A DNA stretch of 64,000 nt from Armatimonadota bacterium (GTDB lineage Bacteria > Armatimonadota > Chthonomonadetes > Chthonomonadales > CAJBBX01), in assembly GCA_026392115.1 (NCBI GenBank), contig JAPLCQ010000076.1:1-64000 (forward strand), read 5' to 3'. Both the position numbers and the translations under genes were made by a program. The notes under the pieces are model-generated. The model did not search any database, was not told the DNA's origin, and saw only the letters and a list, made by a program, of their open reading frames with translations. This document shows, piece by piece, positions 57,985 through 64,000 of this stretch (its first letter is position 1; every line of letters starts with the position of its first letter).

Positions 57985-59793
57985 ATGAAGGGTCTCCTCG
58001 CCGGGCTCGCCGGCCTCGTTGCCATGCTGCTGGGCCAGCCGTCGGCCTCGCCGGCCCTGGGTCCGGAGAACGTGGCGGTGATCGTCAACACCGCGTCGCC
58101 GGACTCCGCGGCCGTCGCCCGGGAGTACGTCCGGCTGCGGGGCGTCCCCGCCTGCAACGTCATCGAGTTGCGCGACCTGCCCACTGGCGGCGCCGTGCCC
58201 GTGGCGCTCTTCCGCGACCAGATACTGCGGCCGATCCTGAAGCAGATCGAGGAGCGGAAGCTGGCCTCGCAGATCGAGGTCATCGCCTACTCCGCGGGCT
58301 TCCCCTACGCGATCGATACCTCGGCCGACATGGCAGGGAAGCCCTTCCCGCGTTACATCACGCAGCCCGCCTCCATCACCGGGCTGACATACCTGTACCA
58401 GCCCGTGCTTGCAGCGGACATCGACTATCTCTCGCTCCAGTCCAACCGCTACTTCCGCAGGCCGGGCAGGGGCGAGACCGACGCGGCCTGGAGCGCCGGC
58501 GACAAGGAGCGGCAGCGGGAGACCTCCGAACTGCTCACCCGCGTGCAAGCCGTCCTGGGCGACCGCGCCAAGGCGCCTTCAGCGGAGGCGCTGGCGATGC
58601 TGCGGGAGGCGGAAACCGTTCTGAAGTCCCTCCGCCAGGGCCATCCCGGCCACCCGGAGACGCTCTACGACCTCGCTTGCGTTCTCTCGGTGCAGGGCAA
58701 GCAGGAGGAGGCCATGGCCGCCCTCCACGCCGCCCACACTTCCGGCTGGCGCAACGCCACGCTCACCGAGGCGGACAGCGACCTGACGGCCCTGAAGCAG
58801 CGCGATGACTTCAAGCAGCTGATGACGGCCATGCGCACGGAGCCCGTGGCGATCCGCGAGCCGCTGGCGTTCAACCATGCCGACCGCTTCGCTGCCGGCG
58901 GCGCCGTCACCGAGGCCGCGGACGGCCGCGCCTACTATCTCAGCGCCATGCTCGCCTGCACGGGCGGACCCGCCAACACGCTGGACGAGGCGCTGGCCTC
59001 GCTGCGACGGTCGGCGGCGGCCGACGGCACGCGCCCGGCGGGCACCGTCTACTTCATGGAGTCGACCGACTGGGCTCGCACCGGCCCGAGGCAGTGGGCC
59101 TTCGCCTCGGCCGCTTCGGCTCTGAAGAAGCTGGGCGTCAACGCCGAGGTCATCAAGGGCGTCCTGCCCGAGGGCAAGGCCGACGTGGCGGGGGCGGTCA
59201 TCGGCATCGCGACCTTCGACTGGAAGGCCTCCGGCAGCGTCATCCTCCCCGGCGCCTTCCTGGACCACCTGACGAGTTGCGGGGGTATCATGGCCGGCGG
59301 CGGCGGGCAGACGCTCCTGAGCGAGTTCATCCGCAACGGCGCCGCCGGGTCGTGCGGCACCGTGACCGAGCCCTACAACCTGCAGGCCAAGTTCCCCAAT
59401 CCCTTCCTGCACGTGTACTACGCGAAGGGCTGCACGCTGGCCGAGGCCTTCTACCAGTCGATCGGAGGGCCGTACCAGCAGCTCCTCGTGGCAGACCCGC
59501 TCTGCCGGCCCTGGGGCGTCACCCCGAGCGTGAGCGTGACCGGGGTTAAGGATGGCCAAACGCTCGCCACGCGCCGCGGCGTCGCGGTCAGGGCGGCGGG
59601 CATGGGGCCGTTCAGCTATCGCCTCTACGTGGACGGCGTGGCCCGAGGCCCGGCCAACCTCACCGGCCGCTTCCTGCTGGACCCGAAGGCCCTGTCGCCC
59701 GGCGCGCACGAGCTGCGCTTCGTGGCGGCCGCCGGCGACCTGGAGGTGACCGGCCGAAAGACGCTGAGCGTTCGGGCGCCGCGGCCCAGATAG
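57985..59793 (+). CDS. TIGR03790-family secreted protein with internal TPR-like segment
   Basis: A 602-aa protein. Signal peptide (1-26), the family start 'NVAVIVNTASPDSAAVAREYVRLRGVP' near residue 30, 'EVIAYSAGFPYAID' near 95, and the later 'YLSAMLACTGGPANTLDEA', 'SCGGIMAGGGGQTLLSEFIRNG' and 'FLHVYYAKGCTLAEAFYQSI'. TIGR03790 proteins are uncharacterised exported proteins. An insert of ~110 residues (about 170-285) looks like TPR pairs and splits the domain, unusual for the family. A C-terminal Ig-like domain follows. A perfect terminator lies downstream. Confidence 0.75.
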   Translation: MKGLLAGLAGLVAMLLGQPSASPALGPENVAVIVNTASPDSAAVAREYVRLRGVPACNVIELRDLPTGGAVPVALFRDQILRPILKQIEERKLASQIEVIAYSAGFPYAIDTSADMAGKPFPRYITQPASITGLTYLYQPVLAADIDYLSLQSNRYFRRPGRGETDAAWSAGDKERQRETSELLTRVQAVLGDRAKAPSAEALAMLREAETVLKSLRQGHPGHPETLYDLACVLSVQGKQEEAMAALHAAHTSGWRNATLTEADSDLTALKQRDDFKQLMTAMRTEPVAIREPLAFNHADRFAAGGAVTEAADGRAYYLSAMLACTGGPANTLDEALASLRRSAAADGTRPAGTVYFMESTDWARTGPRQWAFASAASALKKLGVNAEVIKGVLPEGKADVAGAVIGIATFDWKASGSVILPGAFLDHLTSCGGIMAGGGGQTLLSEFIRNGAAGSCGTVTEPYNLQAKFPNPFLHVYYAKGCTLAEAFYQSIGGPYQQLLVADPLCRPWGVTPSVSVTGVKDGQTLATRRGVAVRAAGMGPFSYRLYVDGVARGPANLTGRFLLDPKALSPGAHELRFVAAAGDLEVTGRKTLSVRAPRPR

Positions 59794-59819
59794 ACCCGGC
59801 GCATGGGGCTCACGCAAAC

Positions 59820-59856
59820 AGAGCGGCGCCTCGCCTTGGTGGCGAGGCGCCGCTCT
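59820..59856. terminator. Bidirectional 16-bp perfect terminator hairpin
   Basis: Arms 59820-59835 and 59841-59856 pair exactly around TTGGT, followed by TTCG. It lies between a rightward and a leftward gene and would serve both. Confidence 0.8.
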
Positions 59857-59876
59857 TCGCTTGTTCGGCGGACGGC

Positions 59877-60020
59877 CTACTCGGCGGCGGCGGCGGCCTT
59901 GCGGCGGCTCTTGCCCTTGGTCGCGCCGGCCGCGGCGGCCTTGGCGTCGCGAATACGGGACTTGATTCGCTCTTCCAGCCGCTTGCGGGCGTTGCGGATT
60001 TCCTTGTTGCGAACGCGCAT
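59877..60020 (-). CDS. 47-aa basic small protein
   Basis: Begins MRVRNKEIRNARKRLEERIK and ends in an Ala-rich, Lys/Arg-rich tail. It is highly basic and probably one long helix plus a disordered tail, suggesting nucleic-acid or ribosome binding; no function is known. The start at 60020 is the natural one (the longer frame adds Pro/Gly-rich sequence). The shared terminator follows it. Confidence 0.6.
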   Translation of the reverse strand: MRVRNKEIRNARKRLEERIKSRIRDAKAAAAGATKGKSRRKAAAAAE

Positions 60021-60158
60021 TCGATGGCTCCTGATTGTTGGGCCTGCCCTTAGGCCCGGTTCCGGCGGCTGCATGCCACCAAGGGCTCGCACGACGGTTC
60101 CGCCTGCGACGGGCCACAAGTATAACCTGTACGGCGCCGCTTCGTCAAACCGGGCGGG

Positions 60159-60582
60159 CTACGACCGCTTGTCCCCGATCCAGCGGCGCGTTGCTTCGAC
60201 GAACTCGCGGGCGGTGGCCAGCGCCTGCGCGGCATCGGCCTCGAAGTAGGATTCCGACGGCGTGAGGTCCGGCAGGCCGTACGGGTATCGCGTGGCGATG
60301 TAGAACCGGTCGAGGAGCGCCGCCCGGGCCTGCCACCGGCTCCAGTCGGGGGCCTGCGGTGCGGCCGGGAAGTCGCGGACCAGCGACTGGATCGAATGGC
60401 CCCATGGCGCTTCGCCGAGCAGCACCCACGCCGCCTTTACGGCCTTCTCAGCCGCCTGCTGGGCCTGGAAGCAGGCATGCCGCATAGAGGGCGCCCTGGG
60501 CAAGTGCCTCGGCCGCGCGCAGGTCATCGCTCGCCGTATCGAGCCACCGCGTGGCCTGGTACGAATCGCTACTCTGGCTCAT
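60159..60582 (-). pseudogene. HEPN-domain gene with a frameshift
   Basis: From ATG 60582 the frame reads MSQSSDSYQATRWLDTASDD, then LRAAEALAQGALYAAC, as in HEPN proteins. Near 60471-60480 a TGCCTGC duplication (about 4 nt extra) shifts it. The other frame continues ACFQAQQAAEKAVKAAWVLL, 'HSIQSLVRDFP', 'LLDRFYIATRYPYGLPDLTP' to the stop at 60159. Together they make one full-length HEPN protein of ~140 aa, so the gene is disrupted or the base call is wrong. It follows an MNT fragment on the same strand. Confidence 0.7.
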
Positions 60583-60730
60583 AGATCACCTCGCCCTCTG
60601 TTAGGGCCTGGGCGATGAACCTCCGGCTTCGCATCCGCTCCAGCTCGGCAGGAGTGTAGATGAGCGCGTCGGGGCCCGGCCGCTCCCTGGCTGGAGTGGC
60701 GCGGGCCCCGTGCGCGTCGGCGATGCCGCG
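60569..60730 (-). pseudogene. C-terminal remnant of an MNT nucleotidyltransferase
   Basis: The minus-strand frame encodes GPDALIYTPAELERMRSRRF then IAQALTEGEVIYEPE and TAG (60569-60571), the usual C-terminus of HEPN-paired minimal nucleotidyltransferases. The catalytic N-terminal half is absent: the Gfo/Idh gene ends at 60731. Its stop overlaps the HEPN start at 60582, preserving the ancestral operon join. Confidence 0.65.
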
Positions 60731-61891
60731 TCAGGCTTCGGGGGTGACCCAGCCCCTGGCGGCGGAGGACTTTTCGACCGCCTCGAGGACGGCCTGGTTC
60801 TTCACGCCGTCGACCCAGTTTGGCGTGGCGGCCTTGCCCTCGGCGATGGCCTTGAGCAGGTCGGCGAGCAGGTTGATGAAAGTGTGCTCGTAGCCGATGA
60901 TATGCGCCGCGGGCCAGTAGTTGCCGGCGTAGGGGTGGCAACCGTCGGTGGCGGTGATGGTGCGGAAGCCCTGCGCGTGGGCCGGGTCCGTGCGGTCAAA
61001 GAACTCCAGCTCGTTCATCCGCTCAAGGTCGAAGGCCAGCGAGCCGTTGCTGCCGTTGATCTCGAACCGCTGGTAGTTCTTCCGTCCGGCGCAGAAGCGC
61101 GACGCCTCGAAGGTGCCGACGCCGCCCTGCGCGAAGCGGGCCATGAAGATGGAGCTGTCGTCCACCGTCACCTCGCCCATCTGGTCCGATGCCTTGCCGC
61201 CCAGCCGGTCGTCGAAGTCGGCCAGGAGCGGACGCTGCTTGATGAAGGTGTCCATCATGCCGCAGACGCCGGTGATCTCGCCCACGAGGTAGCGCGCCGC
61301 GTCGATCAGGTGCGCGGCCAGGTCGCCGTGCGAACCGGAGCCCGCCACGCTCTTGTCGAGCCGCCAGACGATGGGGAAGCTCGGGTCGAGGATCCAATCC
61401 TGCAGGTAGACGCCGCGGAAGTGGTAGACGTGGCCGATGCGGCCTTCGTCGATGAGCTGCTTGGCCAGCGCGATGGCCGGGGCCTTGCGGTAGTTGTGGC
61501 AGATGGCGTGGACGATGCCGGCCTTCTCGGCGGCGGCCAGCATCCCCTTGGCCTCGGCCACGTTCATGGCCAGCGGCTTCTCGCAGAGGACGTGCTTGCC
61601 CGCTTCGGCCGCCGCGGTGGCGATGGCGGCGTGCTGGTTGTTCGCCACGGTGACGTCGACCAGGTCGATGTCCGGCCGGTTGATGACGTCGCGGTAGTCG
61701 GTGGCGTACTCTTCCCAGCCGTACTTGTCGCGCATGGCCTGGACCTTGGACTCGGTCCGACCGCAGATGACCTTCATGACCGGCTCGACGTCGAGGTCGA
61801 AGTACCGGGCCACCTGCCTGTACGCGTTGCTGTGGGCCTTGCCCATGAAGCTGTAGCCGATGAGGGCCACGTTGAGCTTGCGCTTCGCCAT
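60731..61891 (-). CDS. Gfo/Idh/MocA oxidoreductase (cytoplasmic)
   Basis: A 386-aa NAD(P)-dependent oxidoreductase. Rossmann start 'LNVALIGYSFMGKAHSNAYRQ', catalytic-Lys motif LCEKPLAMNVAEA near residue 102, 'GSGSHGDLAAHLIDAARYLVG' in the C-terminal domain, and 'GYEHTFINLLADLLKAIAEG' near the end. No signal peptide. The family acts on sugars, inositols or their derivatives; substrate not inferable. It stands 127 bp downstream of the M60-like gene on the same strand. Confidence 0.88.
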   Translation of the reverse strand: MAKRKLNVALIGYSFMGKAHSNAYRQVARYFDLDVEPVMKVICGRTESKVQAMRDKYGWEEYATDYRDVINRPDIDLVDVTVANNQHAAIATAAAEAGKHVLCEKPLAMNVAEAKGMLAAAEKAGIVHAICHNYRKAPAIALAKQLIDEGRIGHVYHFRGVYLQDWILDPSFPIVWRLDKSVAGSGSHGDLAAHLIDAARYLVGEITGVCGMMDTFIKQRPLLADFDDRLGGKASDQMGEVTVDDSSIFMARFAQGGVGTFEASRFCAGRKNYQRFEINGSNGSLAFDLERMNELEFFDRTDPAHAQGFRTITATDGCHPYAGNYWPAAHIIGYEHTFINLLADLLKAIAEGKAATPNWVDGVKNQAVLEAVEKSSAARGWVTPEA

Positions 61892-62018
61892 TGTGCTCTC
61901 CTGGTCTATGTCCGATGCTGCCCGAAGGCCCTGGGGCCCCGGAGGTTCGTTGCGTTAGGCGCAGATTCGCCGGAACGCGCGCCCATTCCTGCCCCGCCGC
62001 GCGAGAGGGCCCCGGCCG

Positions 62019-64000
62019 CTACTTCACCGGCCACGGTGCGGGGAGCCATGCCGGCAGGTCGGCCACCTGCTTGCGGGCCGCCTCGCCGTTCTTCACGCCC
62101 CACTGGGCGAAGTAGCCCGACAGGTCCCGACCCAGGATGCGCGAGAGGCGCGTGAGGAACTGGTCCTGCTTCTGTGCCTCGGTGCGCGGGCGGGCGCTCT
62201 GCGGAAGGCCCCCGAACTCGGCGAAGAGCTTGCGGTAGGGCTCCCAGCCGAACTCCTGCCGGATCAGGTCGAGCATCGTCAGCGGGTACCAGGGGTCCCT
62301 TGCGTAGTAGGCCGAAGCGCCGGGCGCGGCCGACACGACCTTCACCCGCTCCTCGATGGCGTCGGGCCCCATGGCCGGGTGTGCGCCGATGGGCGTGGCG
62401 TTGATCCGGTCGGCGCCGTACATGGAGAAGAGGTTGTTCGTGGTCTCGCCCCAGGCCTCCCAGGTCCACTCGGGCCGCTGGAAGTTGTGTCCCATCTCGT
62501 GGTAGTAGCCCCAGATCGGCGCGTTCCGGGCGCGGAGCAGCTTTACGTCGCAGAAGGCCTTCGCCACATCGTCGCCGGTCATCATGGGGTAGCCCGAGTG
62601 CATGTAGCCCGCGCTGATCTGGCGGTCGACGCAGTAGCGCTCGGGGCGGCTGCGGCGCGGCGCGGCGTAGAGCTCGTAGCAACGCTCCATCACTTCGTCC
62701 CAGTAGGCCATGAGCGCCTCTGGGTCGTCCAAATCGCGGACCGACGCGCTGGGCACGGTGAGGATGACGAGGCGGCCCTCCATCTCCGCCCAGGGGCCCG
62801 GCGCGCCGCGGATGCGGTTGCGCCACTCGGCCGGGTCGGTCTCTCCGCGGACATACCGCGGAGAGGCCACGGCGCCGGCCACGGTCACGCTCACGCTCCC
62901 CAGCTTGCAGCGCTCGGGGACGACGATGAAGAGCGTGCCGCCGAAGGCGCTCGCCACCCTGGTGACCGGCGCGTCCAGCGGGCGGCTGGTGGTGACTTCC
63001 GGGAAGCGCTGCCACCTGGCCAGATGCCAGAGCGTGTCGGTATGGGCGCCGATGCGGATGGCCAGCCCCTTGCCGGCGGCGGCGGCCGGAAGCGTGACCG
63101 TGATGATCTCGCCGGGCGCGGCGTAGAGGCCCAGCCCGTGCCACTCGGGACGCTGGGTGTCGATCGCCACGGTACGGGTCTCGCGGCGCGCCCCGGCCGG
63201 AACGGGGCCGGGGAACGAAGCGGCCGAAGGGTGGGCGCGGACCTGCTCGGCGGGCAGGCGGCGGAGCTTCTGCAGGTCCAGCACGGCCTTCAGGCGGGCG
63301 AAGACCTGGTCGGCGGTGATGGGAGCGGCGCGTGTCGGCACGGCGTCGCCGCCCTTGTCGGCGCAGAGGGCCTCCACCTTGCGGGTGAAGTCCGGGCGCG
63401 TGCCGCCCAGCGCGCCCACGGCCTGACCGAGCGTCGTGGTCACCTGCTCCAGCGCCTGCCCGGTGAGCGCGGCGCGGCCGTCGGCGTGGGCCCGCAGGGC
63501 CTCGAGGGCGCGTCCGGCGTGGGCCGCGTCGGGCGTGTCGCCGGCCACCGCATAGCCGGTGGGGCTGGTGGCGTCGAGCATGGCGTTGGAGAAGGCGATG
63601 CCCATGGGCGCCACGATGCGGTTCCCCGTATGGTCGCGGGTCAGGTCCAGCGAGGGGTTGATCATCTGCCAGCCCCAGGCGGGGCCGGAGACGACCAGGC
63701 CGCCGCCCCGCTGCACCCACTGCCGCACGGCGTCGGTGCGGGGCAGGTTGGCGCCGTCGAGGCCCGCCTGGTTCAGCCAGAGCAGATCGACGCCGCCCAG
63801 CGCCCCGGGCAGGTCGTTCGGCCGCACCGTGCTGACCGCGCAGCCGGCGGCCTCCAGCACGGGCCGCACCGGCGCGACGTCGCCGTTCAGCAGTCCCACG
63901 CGCAGGGCGCCCGAGGCCTTGCCCGCGGCCCAGCGAGCGGCGTTGGCGGCGAGTCGGGCGTTGCCGGGGTTTTGCAGGCTCTGCCCGCCGAAGAAGCCCT
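62019..64000 (-). CDS. M60-like peptidase with N-terminal receptor/glutaminase-like region (5' end beyond window)
   Basis: The frame is open to the window edge, so the N-terminus and any signal peptide are outside; at least 660 aa are present. The C-terminal M60/enhancin-like domain has the zinc site GYYHEMGHNFQRPEWTW with HExxH, preceded by 'RQISAGYMHSGYPMMTGDD'. Upstream lie a jelly-roll 'AIRIGAHTDTLW' domain typical of M60 proteins and a GATase/ThuA-like segment ('VDLLWLNQAGLD', 'QRGGGLVVSGPAWGW'). M60-like enzymes cut mucin-type glycoproteins, which fits the fucosidase and other glycan enzymes here. Confidence 0.85.
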   Translation of the reverse strand, partial: GFFGGQSLQNPGNARLAANAARWAAGKASGALRVGLLNGDVAPVRPVLEAAGCAVSTVRPNDLPGALGGVDLLWLNQAGLDGANLPRTDAVRQWVQRGGGLVVSGPAWGWQMINPSLDLTRDHTGNRIVAPMGIAFSNAMLDATSPTGYAVAGDTPDAAHAGRALEALRAHADGRAALTGQALEQVTTTLGQAVGALGGTRPDFTRKVEALCADKGGDAVPTRAAPITADQVFARLKAVLDLQKLRRLPAEQVRAHPSAASFPGPVPAGARRETRTVAIDTQRPEWHGLGLYAAPGEIITVTLPAAAAGKGLAIRIGAHTDTLWHLARWQRFPEVTTSRPLDAPVTRVASAFGGTLFIVVPERCKLGSVSVTVAGAVASPRYVRGETDPAEWRNRIRGAPGPWAEMEGRLVILTVPSASVRDLDDPEALMAYWDEVMERCYELYAAPRRSRPERYCVDRQISAGYMHSGYPMMTGDDVAKAFCDVKLLRARNAPIWGYYHEMGHNFQRPEWTWEAWGETTNNLFSMYGADRINATPIGAHPAMGPDAIEERVKVVSAAPGASAYYARDPWYPLTMLDLIRQEFGWEPYRKLFAEFGGLPQSARPRTEAQKQDQFLTRLSRILGRDLSGYFAQWGVKNGEAARKQVADLPAWLPAPWPVK

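Noticed and set aside
1-64000. CRISPR array
   Set aside because: The tandem units at 45417-45475 and 46496-46537 are 6-9 bp and contiguous; no regular spacers and no cas gene.
1-64000. tRNA or rRNA genes as integration sites
   Set aside because: No cloverleaf-like GGTTCRANNCC context outside coding genes was seen, so the cassettes are not tRNA-targeted islands as far as I can tell by eye.

Overview
The window is a 64 kb, very GC-rich (by eye about 70%) bacterial chromosome segment. It is dense with secreted or Tat-exported sugar-active enzymes, three Gfo/Idh/MocA oxidoreductases, DUF2961, TIGR03790 and M60-like proteins, together with many TA and defence cassettes. This mix is typical of Armatimonadota and, to a lesser degree, Planctomycetota and related groups. 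The phylum is an inference from gene content only; no rRNA or tRNA gene is visible.

Layout. 1-54 is the tail of a glycine-rich protein, followed by a perfect hairpin. 280-4418 is a DUF58 / transglutaminase / MoxR operon. 4530-9836 holds three tandem secreted L-type-lectin-like paralogues, each with its own terminator hairpin and each preceded by a tandem CTAATGG direct repeat. 10145-10520 is a Phd-type antitoxin with an internally deleted PIN toxin. 10734-15888 holds a GH38-like enzyme and an unknown membrane protein. 16319-19373 has a Tat-exported oxidoreductase, a VapBC module and a HEPN-like/MNT pair. 19502-23004 is mostly housekeeping: an FkbM methyltransferase, GMP synthase, a 40-aa Lys-rich peptide and methylglyoxal synthase. 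23208-23843 is a NYN-domain gene. 23964-45345 is a large carbohydrate region: URO-D-like protein, GH99-like, nucleoside hydrolase, oxidoreductase, GH36-like, polysaccharide deacetylase, GH95, DUF2961, beta-helix protein and a TIM-barrel hydrolase. A DUF4928-Dcm-Vsr island interrupts it at 39289-42202. 45346-50387 is accessory: a PIN module, an ATPase remnant, HNH and NERD nucleases, a HEAT-like protein and clusters of dispersed repeats. 50388-59793 carries a lactonase, NAGPA-like protein, nucleotidyltransferase, SGNH hydrolase, PQQ-type lipoprotein, DUF47/Pit phosphate pair and a TIGR03790 protein. 59877-64000 carries a small basic protein, a decayed HEPN/MNT pair, an oxidoreductase and an M60-like peptidase that leaves the window.

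The most striking observation is that several accessory cassettes are each bracketed by a different direct repeat: RM island 30 bp, NYN gene 42 bp, VapBC 20 bp, PIN module 21 bp, and possibly HEPN/MNT with 27 imperfect bp. For the RM island, removing the insert plus one repeat copy restores an intact 696-codon beta-helix gene ending 4 bp before the next gene. Because every repeat has a different sequence, they look like duplicated targets and not like element ends. This points to one shared route of 'insertion with long target duplication' that delivers TA, NYN and RM genes into this genome.

A second independent signal is the 7-4-7 bp direct repeat (11-bp period) ahead of all three lectin paralogues, the layout of an OmpR/PhoB-family regulator site. 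A third is a dispersed intergenic palindrome (six cores seen), one copy of which carries a compensatory base-pair change.
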